Shown here: in pieces, positions 1-6,859 of the stretch
How positions within the stretch are numbered: position 1 is the first letter of the stretch
How the letters are laid out: the number at the start of each line of letters is the position of its first letter
Assembly: GCA_964342745.1 (NCBI GenBank)
Contig: CAYFFW010000028.1
Location: forward strand, 1 to 15,964
Direction of reading: 5' to 3'
Source: AEGEAN-183 sp964342745
GTDB lineage: Bacteria; Pseudomonadota; Gammaproteobacteria; Magnimaribacterales; Magnimaribacteraceae
DNA length: 15,964 nucleotides
Notes under the pieces: model-generated
What the model was told of the DNA's origin: nothing
What the model saw: only the letters and a program-made list of their open reading frames with translations
The model's database searches: none
Position numbers and translations under genes: made by a program

Positions 1-229
1 CATAACGATAAGCTTCATCAGGAGTGTTCATGTTACCTAGTAGGTAAGCATCAAATGAATAAGTTGTGTGAATATGAGTATCTCCAAAGTAAACATTACG
101 GTACTCGTTGTATTCAGTTGTTCTTTTATTCACAGTTTCTTTTACATATGAATAATCTTCTATTACTTCAGCATCATTAGAACAACTTGAAAGTACAAAA
201 AATAAAAAAATCAGAAAAAAGTATCTCAT
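1..229 (-). CDS. DUF3604 (PHP-like) lipoprotein, partial, C-terminus outside window
   Basis: Only the first 76 or so residues are present; the frame stays open to base 1. The protein starts MRYFFLIFLFFVLSSCSND, a lipoprotein signal with lipobox LSSC and Cys16 as the lipidation site. Next comes YFGDTHIHTTYSFDAYLLG at about residues 46-64, the metal-binding DTHxHT motif that opens DUF3604/PHP-like domains. It is a diverged paralogue of the gene immediately upstream, which has the same order of lipobox, short acidic linker and metal motif. Its ATG (229-227) directly follows that gene's TAA with no spacer, so the two are surely co-transcribed and probably translationally coupled. The family likely acts as a metal-dependent hydrolase anchored in the cell envelope, but its substrate is not known to me. 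The family call is secure from the motif; the full length cannot be judged. Confidence 0.85.
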   Translation of the reverse strand, partial: MRYFFLIFLFFVLSSCSNDAEVIEDYSYVKETVNKRTTEYNEYRNVYFGDTHIHTTYSFDAYLLGNMNTPDEAYRY

Positions 230-2266
230 TTATTTATTCTCCGCTTCTGAAATATACCAAATAGGAGAAGACCAAGCCCTGTCTTGAATAATTGGGTCTA
301 AATCCTCCCGTGGATCTCGTCCATTCTTAACCGCATCCCAAGCCGTCCACCTACAAGAAGGGTTTTCTAATACTCTTACATAATAAAAAGCATTATGGTT
401 TGGGTTAAAGTCTGGATCAGACCAGAGCGTCTTTAACTCTGTTGAACCTGAATTAGAAACAGAACAGTCAGCTAAATTTACTCTTGCTCCATTATCAGGA
501 CAACGAAAATTCTTTGGGTTTACAATTAACCCATCAGAACAGGCTGCATCATAAATCTCTTCATGGCTACTGCCATCACTCGGATCTACCCAACCCTTTA
601 TAACCTGAAGTCTTTGTAATGAAGTAGTTCTTTGATCTTTCTGAGCCCAAATAAGAAATGTTGGAGCTTTTTTATCTTCAGCCACAAGGTCACTCCCCAT
701 AGGTACTCCCCTTTTGTAAGCTTCTTTAACTAAATTTTTTGCTTCTAAATTTAGATCTTGATAGTCAAAGCCAGCAAAAAACCTTAGCCTAATTCTATTA
801 CCACTAGTTGCATAGGTCTCTTTTCTTCTAAATGCAGCAAAAATTGATTCACGCGTATTTTCTTCTGCCCACACTGCAGCTAATCCAGAAGCGCTCCATA
901 AAGAATAATAAGTATCAACATACCTGCCTTGTTCCATTTCAGTAAATAAATTTGAGTTATTGTCATCTGAAGTTAGCATTTTATATTCTTCATCATCTAA
1001 AGGAATCGTTCCCCTTAATGGAGGTAGACCATCAAGGACTCCGACTTTGGCATAAAAGTCTGACTCTACAAATGCACCTGCTGCTGTGTGAGTATCACTT
1101 GAACCAATAACACCAAACTTATAAGGATTTCCTCTGCCTTCCCAAGTCAAGCCCATACCTCTTTTATATGCCTGTCTAACATAACTTCCATCAGGGTCAC
1201 TGAAAGTTTTACCTCTACCAATCCTGTAAGGAAAGATCTCGAAGTCTGCCCAAGCATCATTAGGAGATAGAAGTGGATGCGTATCGGAAGTACCTTTAAC
1301 TTGAGTACTTTCCACAATGGGCTCATTGCGCATTCTTAAGTCTGCATAAGAACTATCTACTAAATTTCCATTCCAATATTTGGTTTCAAACATTCTGCCA
1401 TTTGAACCATTAGAATTGTGAGGAATAGCTATAGAGTCTAATCCTTTGCCTCTCAATCTATCCATCCAATTCCAGAGGTCTTCAGGATTCATTGAGTCTA
1501 TTCTAGTCCAAGGCCTCTTGGGATAGTCAGAGCTTTCAAAAAGAACATTCCGATGTAAGTTCCCTCCTTCTAAATCACCTGAATTAGTTGTAAATTCATA
1601 TCCAATAAAAGTTGTAAATTTTCCCGGTTCGTAATTTCTCTCTGCTGACTCTGCTATCTCCTTCCAGGCAGATTTATGAATATCGTAGTCAAACATTGGC
1701 ATTGATAGAGCAATGTTATTTTTAAAGTTTAAAGCTCTCCATTGACTAAATTTATTTCCAAAGGTACTTAACCAAAAGAAATTTGAAAAAGCATTTCTTC
1801 TTCTAGATATTGAATCTATTCCGGTATTTCCTGGAGCGTTAATATCATGATAGGGATCAGCACCAGGTAAAGAGGAAGCTGGATGCGATGTATCTGCTAA
1901 TTTTTCAAACATGCCTAGAAAAAACCCATGGTCTGTTACTGCGTAAAAGTCCAATGGCTCACTTAACTGCATGTCAAAACCTAAAGGGTGTTTAATGGAG
2001 TTACCTTTAGCAAAACTATAAGCATCATCAGGATTGGCTGTGGTACCGAAAATATAGGCGTCAAATGAATACTTCGTATGCACATGAGTGTCACCAAAAT
2101 AGAGGTTTCTATCTTCATTAAAACTTTGGGTTTCTTCTTTATTTATCTTTGAACTATCTTCAGTTTGACTCTGGATGTTCAAAGAATCATCTGAACAGCC
2201 TGATATTAATAACAGGATTGTTCCCAGTAGTACTAAAGATTGGAAATGATATTTGGAGTTACTCAT
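230..2266 (-). CDS. DUF3604 domain lipoprotein, PHP-like metal-dependent hydrolase
   Basis: This 678-residue protein has a lipoprotein signal: a hydrophobic stretch ending LISGC with lipid-bearing Cys24, followed by SDD and a Ser/Glu-rich linker to about residue 52. Visible DUF3604 landmarks are YFGDTHVHT at 56-64 (metal ligands Asp59, His61, His63), AVTDHG at 109-114, GYEFTT at 222-227, IPHNSN at 281-286 and IGSSDTHTAAG at 387-397. Together these match the scattered His/Asp metal ligands of a PHP-type barrel. The length is normal for the family. The gene is monocistronic or heads a pair: a second DUF3604 gene begins on the base after its stop. AAAGAGA lies just upstream of the ATG as a weak ribosome site, and a promoter-like pair lies at 2285-2312. 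The family is common in marine bacteria but I know of no settled substrate. The likely role is periplasmic or outer-membrane hydrolysis. Confidence 0.9.
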   Translation of the reverse strand: MSNSKYHFQSLVLLGTILLLISGCSDDSLNIQSQTEDSSKINKEETQSFNEDRNLYFGDTHVHTKYSFDAYIFGTTANPDDAYSFAKGNSIKHPLGFDMQLSEPLDFYAVTDHGFFLGMFEKLADTSHPASSLPGADPYHDINAPGNTGIDSISRRRNAFSNFFWLSTFGNKFSQWRALNFKNNIALSMPMFDYDIHKSAWKEIAESAERNYEPGKFTTFIGYEFTTNSGDLEGGNLHRNVLFESSDYPKRPWTRIDSMNPEDLWNWMDRLRGKGLDSIAIPHNSNGSNGRMFETKYWNGNLVDSSYADLRMRNEPIVESTQVKGTSDTHPLLSPNDAWADFEIFPYRIGRGKTFSDPDGSYVRQAYKRGMGLTWEGRGNPYKFGVIGSSDTHTAAGAFVESDFYAKVGVLDGLPPLRGTIPLDDEEYKMLTSDDNNSNLFTEMEQGRYVDTYYSLWSASGLAAVWAEENTRESIFAAFRRKETYATSGNRIRLRFFAGFDYQDLNLEAKNLVKEAYKRGVPMGSDLVAEDKKAPTFLIWAQKDQRTTSLQRLQVIKGWVDPSDGSSHEEIYDAACSDGLIVNPKNFRCPDNGARVNLADCSVSNSGSTELKTLWSDPDFNPNHNAFYYVRVLENPSCRWTAWDAVKNGRDPREDLDPIIQDRAWSSPIWYISEAENK

Positions 2267-2284
2267 AATTTCTCTTTAAAAAAT

Positions 2285-2312
2285 AATATAGCTTTATATT
2301 ATTTAGGTGCAA
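2285..2312 (-). promoter_or_regulatory. Candidate sigma-70 promoter for the DUF3604 pair
   Basis: Read on the minus strand, TTGCAC (2312-2307) and TATATT (2290-2285) are separated by 16 bases. They match four of six and five of six positions of the -35 and -10 consensus. Transcription would start near 2278, about 12 bases before the DUF3604 ATG. In this AT-rich DNA such matches arise by chance, so this is only a candidate. Confidence 0.4.
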
Positions 2313-2350
2313 CAGAAAGTAAAGCCTAAATAATTGCATAATTTCAAATA

Positions 2351-2370
2351 TACTGTATATTTATACAGTA
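2351..2370 (+). promoter_or_regulatory. LexA (SOS) operator
   Basis: The 20 bases TACTGTATATTTATACAGTA match the E. coli LexA consensus TACTG(TA)5CAGTA at 19 positions; the only difference is one central base. The essential CTGT-N8-ACAG core is intact and the site is an almost perfect palindrome. It overlaps a promoter-like pair, TTGCAT (2334-2339) and TATATT (2356-2361) with a 16-base spacer, so bound LexA would cover the -10 element. The site sits 5' of the small membrane protein gene on the plus strand. Its centre lies about 95 bases from the divergent DUF3604 start, so it more likely controls the plus-strand operon. Confidence 0.85.
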
Positions 2371-2558
2371 TGAACGATTTATATAAGAAAAATAAACCTT
2401 CTGGACAGCCAATGGCCATTAGAAGTCTAGAGTCAATAAGTCATAATGTATTGTTGCAGAGTGAATGGATAGACCGTTTAATAACATCTGTGTATGTTGT
2501 TTTATCAGGAACTATCCTAACTATATCAATAGCAGTACTATTTGGCTTAAATGGGTAA
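2370..2558 (+). CDS. LexA-controlled small single-span membrane protein
   Basis: This is a hypothetical 62-residue protein (MNDLYKKNKPSG...). It has a polar, Lys-containing N-terminal half and one membrane span over about residues 38-60 (LITSVYVVLSGTILTISIAV), ending LFGLNG. I recognise no family. An ATG at 2334 in the same frame would place the LexA site inside the gene, so I reject it. The ATG at 2370 shares its first base with the operator and would make an almost leaderless message. The ATG at 2412 (48 residues, MAIRSLESI...) has GGA 8-10 bases upstream and would leave a leader of about 40 bases, so it is a real alternative. LexA control plus a short one-span protein is the pattern of SOS division inhibitors (SidA, YneA, DivS) and of the TisB toxin. 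The function here is inferred from context only. Its stop overlaps the next gene by 8 bases. Confidence 0.6.
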   Translation: MNDLYKKNKPSGQPMAIRSLESISHNVLLQSEWIDRLITSVYVVLSGTILTISIAVLFGLNG

Positions 2559-2673
2559 AAAACAAAAAATTTCAAGAAGAAATCCAGTAGCTAAGAACTC
2601 TGGTAAATTTAATAAAGCTAAAACTTTTAGAGATAAAACAAAATACTCAAGAAAAGATAAAACTTCTGAGTAA
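2551..2673 (+). CDS. Small basic 40-residue protein
   Basis: The short gene ATG (2551) to TAA (2673) encodes 40 residues beginning MGKKQKISRRNPVAKNSGKF, with about 14 Lys/Arg, no membrane segment and no Cys. The pattern NPVAK...FNKA...FRDK...RK resembles small Lys/Arg-rich gammaproteobacterial proteins that, from memory, are annotated as DUF7230; I could not check this. The start codon lies inside the end of the preceding gene (8-base overlap). No clear Shine-Dalgarno is seen, so translation is probably coupled to that gene. The next gene begins 3 bases after the stop. The composition suggests binding to RNA, ribosomes or DNA, but this is a guess. The dense packing between two coding genes and the non-random motif support a real gene. 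Confidence 0.6.
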   Translation: MGKKQKISRRNPVAKNSGKFNKAKTFRDKTKYSRKDKTSE

Positions 2674-2676
2674 TAA

Positions 2677-3423
2677 GTGAACTTATACAATTCTTTTTTA
2701 ATAGGCTGGACTTTAATAGCGGTTATTACTTTCCTTGTATTGTTTTTTAAAACAGCTCCTTACGGAAGACATATAGAAAAAGGATGGGGATTAAGTATAC
2801 CCTCAAGAATTGGTTGGATAATTATGGAGTCACCTGCACTTCTTTTATTAATCCTTTTCTTTTTTCTTTCTGCCAATCCAAATTTTATTCAACTAATCTT
2901 ATTGGGATTTTGGTGCCTTCATTATTTTCATAGAAGTTTTATTTGGCCCTTTAGAGCTAAGATTTCAAATAAATCTATGCCTATTTCAATAGCCTTTCTT
3001 GCTATTATCTTCAACTTAATAAACGGCTCTATCCAAGGTCTATGGATCTTTAACTATTCAAACTACTCTTCAAACTGGATAACAAGCACTGAATTTATTC
3101 TAGGTTCTATCATTTTTATTTTTGGTATGCTTTTAAATATCCATTCAGATAATGTTTTATTAAATTTAAGGAGGGGCGAAGAGAAGGATTATAGAATTCC
3201 TCAAGGTTTTTTCTTCAATAGAGTATCTTGTCCAAATTATTTAGGAGAAATTATCGAATGGTTAGGTTGGGCGATTATGACCTGGAGTTTTGCAGGACTA
3301 ATTTTCTTTATTTGGACTGCAGCTAATTTAATTCCAAGAGCTTACGCAAATCATAAATGGTATAAAAATCAATTTACTAATTACCCCTCAGATCGTAAAG
3401 CTATCATCCCCTATCTTTTTTAA
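2677..3423 (+). CDS. Steroid 5-alpha-reductase family membrane protein
   Basis: This 248-residue integral membrane protein, with about six hydrophobic spans, belongs to the 3-oxo-5-alpha-steroid 4-dehydrogenase family and is close to the length of human SRD5A proteins (about 255). Diagnostic motifs are APYGRH at 27-32, ESPA at 51-54 (Glu51 matches the active-site Glu57 of human SRD5A2), LHYFHRSFIWPF at 81-92, NYLGEIIEW at 187-195, PRAYANHKWYK at 220-230 and the C-terminal DRKAIIPYLF. The family uses NADPH to reduce a carbon-carbon double bond next to a carbonyl in steroids or polyprenoid-like lipids. The substrate here is unknown and a hopanoid or other membrane lipid is possible. The start is a GTG only 3 bases after the preceding stop, so the gene belongs to the LexA-headed operon. 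Confidence 0.88.
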   Translation: MNLYNSFLIGWTLIAVITFLVLFFKTAPYGRHIEKGWGLSIPSRIGWIIMESPALLLLILFFFLSANPNFIQLILLGFWCLHYFHRSFIWPFRAKISNKSMPISIAFLAIIFNLINGSIQGLWIFNYSNYSSNWITSTEFILGSIIFIFGMLLNIHSDNVLLNLRRGEEKDYRIPQGFFFNRVSCPNYLGEIIEWLGWAIMTWSFAGLIFFIWTAANLIPRAYANHKWYKNQFTNYPSDRKAIIPYLF

Positions 3424-3429
3424 TTTTTT

Positions 3430-3450
3430 CTTGTTTCCTTTTAAAACAAG
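3430..3450. repeat. Short inverted repeat between reductase and dehydrogenase genes
   Basis: CTTGTTT (3430-3436) and AAACAAG (3444-3450) form a 7-base stem with a 7-base loop just after the reductase stop. There is no T-run after it on the plus strand and the stem is AT-rich, so it is at best a weak attenuator. Read-through into the acyl-CoA dehydrogenase pair is plausible. Confidence 0.25.
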
Positions 3451-3482
3451 AATTATTCTAAGGGTCTTATTTATAACCAACC

Positions 3483-3488
3483 AAGGAG
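3483..3488 (+). promoter_or_regulatory. Strong ribosome binding site, acyl-CoA dehydrogenase large-type subunit
   Basis: A perfect AAGGAG lies 7 bases before the ATG at 3496 and fixes that start. It stands out because most genes in this window have weak or no Shine-Dalgarno sequences. Confidence 0.75.
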
Positions 3489-3495
3489 TCTTTTC

Positions 3496-4686
3496 ATGGA
3501 TTTAGAATACGGACCTGAATACGATGATTTCAGAGAAGAAGTTAAGGCCTTTATTAAAGAAAATGAGGGTATCAATCTTGTAGGAAAATCTCTAAGAAGT
3601 ACAGAAAGAGTTAATTGGCAACAAAAACTAATTGACCATGGTTATTTTGCTAGATCTACTCCAAAAGAGTATGGAGGCTTTGGGGGAGAAGTGGATATAT
3701 TAAAAACTAGAATAATTGCCGAAGAATTTGCTAAATCCCCTATACCAAAACCTTTAGGTGGACAAGGGATTCAAATGCTTGTTCCTACCCTTTTGGAACT
3801 AGGAACTGAAGAGCAAAAACAAAACTACGTTAAACCTACTCTTAGAGGAGAAATCATTTGGTGTCAGGGTTATTCAGAACCTAACTCCGGAAGTGACTTA
3901 GCCAGTCTCCAAACTAAGGGTGAACTAGATGGAGATGAATGGGTAATTAATGGACAAAAAATTTGGACTAGTACAGCTAAATTCGCACAAATGTGTTTTT
4001 GTCTAGTAAGAACAGAACCTGAGGCACCTAAACATCAAGGAATAAGTTATCTATTAATTCCCATGGATACACCTGGAATTGAAATTAGACCTATTATGCA
4101 AATGACAGGTGATGCTGATTTTAATGAAGTATTTTTTACTGATGTTCGAATTCCTGCTACCAATATTGTTGGAAAACGTGGTGAAGGTTGGAAAGTTGCT
4201 AATGCAACTTTAACCCACGAGAGAGGTTCCTTGGCAGATCCAGACGTGATGATGAATAGACTGTATGCGCTAATAGATCTTATGAAATCAGAAACAATCG
4301 ACGGACAAAGAGTTATAGATAAGCCTGCCTTCAGAGACAGACTGCTTAGAATTCAAGGAAAAGTATTAGCTCAACAAGCGAATGCGCTAAGGTTACTTTC
4401 TAGTTCTATTAATAAAGGTCAGGATACAACTATGGCTAGATTTATAACTAAACTCATTGGTACAGAGCTTAGACATGAACTGGAAGGACTTGCAATTGAT
4501 GCCATGGGAGAAATAGGAACCTTGTATGAGGACAGCCCTCATTTAAGAGACAGTGGCTCTTGGCAGATGTCTTATATGTATTTCCTCGGATTAATTATCG
4601 GTGGTGGTACCAATCAGATTCAAAAAAATATTATAAGTGAAAGGGCTTTGGGTATGCCCAAAGAACCCAAGGTACAAGGAGCATAA
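3496..4686 (+). CDS. Acyl-CoA dehydrogenase, catalytic subunit of a likely heteromeric enzyme
   Basis: This 396-residue FAD-dependent acyl-CoA dehydrogenase has the usual order: an N-terminal helical domain, a middle beta domain with YSEPNSGSD at 126-134 and GQKIWTS at 153-159, and a C-terminal helical domain ending GGGTNQIQKNIISERALG at 369-386. The usual catalytic Glu of the YEGT motif (Glu376 in medium-chain enzymes) is Gly370 here. Glu242 in LTHERGS falls at the LxxER position used as base by isovaleryl- and long-chain acyl-CoA dehydrogenases and is the probable catalytic residue. A second dehydrogenase subunit follows 2 bases later. Such pairs are known as alpha2-beta2 enzymes acting on steroid or other bulky acyl-CoA side chains (mycobacterial FadE26/FadE27 type). 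The substrate here is unknown, although the neighbouring 5-alpha-reductase-like gene makes a steroid- or terpenoid-type acyl-CoA worth considering. Confidence 0.92.
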   Translation: MDLEYGPEYDDFREEVKAFIKENEGINLVGKSLRSTERVNWQQKLIDHGYFARSTPKEYGGFGGEVDILKTRIIAEEFAKSPIPKPLGGQGIQMLVPTLLELGTEEQKQNYVKPTLRGEIIWCQGYSEPNSGSDLASLQTKGELDGDEWVINGQKIWTSTAKFAQMCFCLVRTEPEAPKHQGISYLLIPMDTPGIEIRPIMQMTGDADFNEVFFTDVRIPATNIVGKRGEGWKVANATLTHERGSLADPDVMMNRLYALIDLMKSETIDGQRVIDKPAFRDRLLRIQGKVLAQQANALRLLSSSINKGQDTTMARFITKLIGTELRHELEGLAIDAMGEIGTLYEDSPHLRDSGSWQMSYMYFLGLIIGGGTNQIQKNIISERALGMPKEPKVQGA

Positions 4687-4688
4687 CT

Positions 4689-5831
4689 ATGTATTTTGGA
4701 CTATCAGAAGAACAGCAAAGCCTACAAGATAATATTAAAAAGTATCTCGAGGACAATGCTCCTCTAGAAAACATTAAAGATGTTGCTAGTGGAGATACCT
4801 CTAAAGCTGAAGAAATTCATAAAGGGCTTCTTGAACTAGGAATAAGCGGACTTTTAGTACCTGAACAGTTTGGAGGACTAGAGCTAGATATGTTGTTTGC
4901 TTCTGTAGTAGCAGGAGTACTTGGATCTGGAACTGCACCTGTTCCGTATGCTGGAGCTTATGTTATGGCCCCTATTGCTCTCACTTTAGCTGGAAGTGAA
5001 TCTCAAAAAGAAACTTGGTTACCCAAAATAGCTGGTGGAGAGAAAGTTATTGGTATAGGTATTTCTGAGTTTGTTGGAGCTCGTGAAGACGCTGCTATAA
5101 CTTTTTCTAACGATTCAATATCAGGAAGATCTCTTTTTGTAATAGACGGCAAAGGTGCAGATGCTTATATTCTATCTAATAAGGCTGGTGAGCTTTTCTT
5201 AATAGATGCGAAGGCAAAAGGCATTTCAATCACTGACCTGATAACTGTAGATAAAACTCGACCTTCAATAGAGCTAAAACTTGAGAATGTAAAAGCTGAT
5301 ATTCTTCCAGGGTCTGAAAATAACAAAGATATCATTAATAAGATATTGGATGCAGGAAGACTAATGCTTTCTGCAGATACTGTAGGAGCTTCTCAAGTTA
5401 TGTTGGATAAAGCTGTTGCTTATTCTCTAGAAAGAAAACAATTTGGAAGACTTATTGGGTCTTTCCAAGCAGTGAAGCATATGTGCGCTGAGATGGCTGC
5501 TGAATTAGAGCCTTGCCATTCCATGATGTGGCATGCAGCTCATTGCTATGATCACGATCCTTCTCAAGCGAGATTAATGGCTTGTCATACAAAGGCTCAT
5601 GTTTCAGAGGTTGGACAACAGATTTCAAAAACTGCTACTGAAGTGCATGGAGGTATGGGCTTTACAGATGAATTAGGGTTGCACTATTGGTTTAAAAGAA
5701 TAGGTTTAAACAGACAACTACTAGGTTCTCCTGAATTAATCAGAGAAGAGGCAGCTAAAATTCAAAATTTTGACCAGTCTCCTCCTGATAAAGTTGGGAG
5801 TAAGGATGTTGGAAACCCTTTACTTGTTTAA
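4689..5831 (+). CDS. Acyl-CoA dehydrogenase, second (non-base) subunit
   Basis: This is a 380-residue acyl-CoA dehydrogenase fold protein with the C-terminal flavin-contact motif RKQFGRLIGSFQAVKH at 249-264 and EVHGGMGFTDE at 318-328. The middle domain is degenerate: SEFVGARED at 126-134 replaces the FAD/substrate motif SEPxxGSD. The region aligned with the YEGT catalytic loop reads LLGSPE, with Gly346 in place of Glu. The alternative LxxER base position reads LDAGR, with Gly223. Both possible bases are therefore missing, as expected for the partner chain of a heteromeric enzyme that completes the flavin pocket of the first subunit. AAGGAG at 4676-4681, 7 bases before the ATG, sits inside the end of the first gene. 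The last 4 bases overlap the end of the convergent amidohydrolase gene. Confidence 0.9.
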   Translation: MYFGLSEEQQSLQDNIKKYLEDNAPLENIKDVASGDTSKAEEIHKGLLELGISGLLVPEQFGGLELDMLFASVVAGVLGSGTAPVPYAGAYVMAPIALTLAGSESQKETWLPKIAGGEKVIGIGISEFVGAREDAAITFSNDSISGRSLFVIDGKGADAYILSNKAGELFLIDAKAKGISITDLITVDKTRPSIELKLENVKADILPGSENNKDIINKILDAGRLMLSADTVGASQVMLDKAVAYSLERKQFGRLIGSFQAVKHMCAEMAAELEPCHSMMWHAAHCYDHDPSQARLMACHTKAHVSEVGQQISKTATEVHGGMGFTDELGLHYWFKRIGLNRQLLGSPELIREEAAKIQNFDQSPPDKVGSKDVGNPLLV

Positions 5832-6856
5832 AGAGAATAAAATTCTAGAGCGGTATCATAAAAGAGATGGTCTTTGTCTTCTTTTGAAAAGCCTGTAGTA
5901 ATTTTTTTAAACCCATTCCAAAGAACATTATAAGAGATTGACTTTTTATCAACAGGAAAGTTACTTTCAAACATACAACGTTCAGGCCCAAAGCACTCAA
6001 TAGCATGAAGATAATATTTACCATGTATCTCAAAAAGTTCATCGGATGTAGCTGGTAGCCTTCTTTTGTGCCAACCCCATCCGTTAATAGGCATAGCTAG
6101 TCCACCCAATTTAATATAAACATTTGACTGCTCCGATAGTTTATAGATTGAGTCTTTCCATTCATGAAAAACTTCCTCTTGTCTATCTGAATATGGACCA
6201 ATTCCTAAAGGTCCTCCAAAATGATTTTGGACTATCTTTAGATTAGGAAATAGTTTAGATAGTTCACATAATTCATTGATTTGTTTATGGTAATTCCAAG
6301 CATCTAAGGTTAAATTTAAAGAGTCTAATTGCTCAATCCCCTTTTGAAAATCTTCATTTAAATAAATATGTCTAATTGGATTAGAGTGGGAGTTCCTTAT
6401 TTGATTACTTTCGTCCCAACTTGCTCCATGACGGATTCCTTTAAACAGGCCTTTACCTTCTTCAATATGGGCTTCTAGTACTTCTCTAACTGAACTTCCT
6501 AGCATCATATCAGCGTGCCCAACTATTCCTTCTATTTGCGCTTTCGATCTATCAGCCTTAGCTTGTTTAGAAACTTCAACTACAAATTTAGTTTCACCTA
6601 TTGGTTTCATTGCTTCAGAACCAGATTTAAAGAAGCCTTGCCCACATTCTACAAAAACAGTTTTCAGAACCTTATGCCCTGACTCAGTATCATTCCATAG
6701 ATCTTCTAATAAATACCTTTCTTCTGGCTTAACTCCATCAGTGCGTGATGGACTAGGCCAAAGGTGATGGTGTGGATCAATGATGTTTAAATCTGATTCT
6801 ATAGTTTCTTCAGAAACTTTATCTAACCATCCCTGCTGATCAGTTGATTTGTTCAC
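5828..6856 (-). CDS. Amidohydrolase-2 / COG3618-type metal-dependent hydrolase
   Basis: This 342-residue TIM-barrel hydrolase of the amidohydrolase-2 family is probably cytoplasmic, as no signal peptide is seen. Visible motifs are IIDPHHHLWP at 25-34 (metal ligands His29 and His31), VECGQG at 69-74, GIVGHADM at 110-117, IRHGASW at 141-147, IVQNHFGGPLG at 208-218 (His212) and FESNFPVDK at 296-304. This layout is that of sugar-lactone and pyrone-dicarboxylate lactonase relatives; the exact substrate cannot be told. The start is GTG at 6856-6854, 3 bases after the PhyH stop, with only a weak GAGA upstream, so translation is probably coupled. It is the last gene of the run peptidase, PhyH, amidohydrolase. 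Its stop overlaps the convergent acyl-CoA dehydrogenase stop by 4 bases, leaving no room for a separate terminator. Confidence 0.88.
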   Translation of the reverse strand: MNKSTDQQGWLDKVSEETIESDLNIIDPHHHLWPSPSRTDGVKPEERYLLEDLWNDTESGHKVLKTVFVECGQGFFKSGSEAMKPIGETKFVVEVSKQAKADRSKAQIEGIVGHADMMLGSSVREVLEAHIEEGKGLFKGIRHGASWDESNQIRNSHSNPIRHIYLNEDFQKGIEQLDSLNLTLDAWNYHKQINELCELSKLFPNLKIVQNHFGGPLGIGPYSDRQEEVFHEWKDSIYKLSEQSNVYIKLGGLAMPINGWGWHKRRLPATSDELFEIHGKYYLHAIECFGPERCMFESNFPVDKKSISYNVLWNGFKKITTGFSKEDKDHLFYDTALEFYSL

Positions 6857-6859
6857 TTA

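Noticed and set aside
2334..2369. N-terminal extension of the small membrane protein from the ATG at 2334
   Set aside because: The extension is encoded by the predicted -35 region and the LexA operator itself, so translation from there would start upstream of the promoter.
5845..6042. 65-residue minus-strand frame
   Set aside because: It lies wholly inside the amidohydrolase gene in another frame, with no motif of its own.
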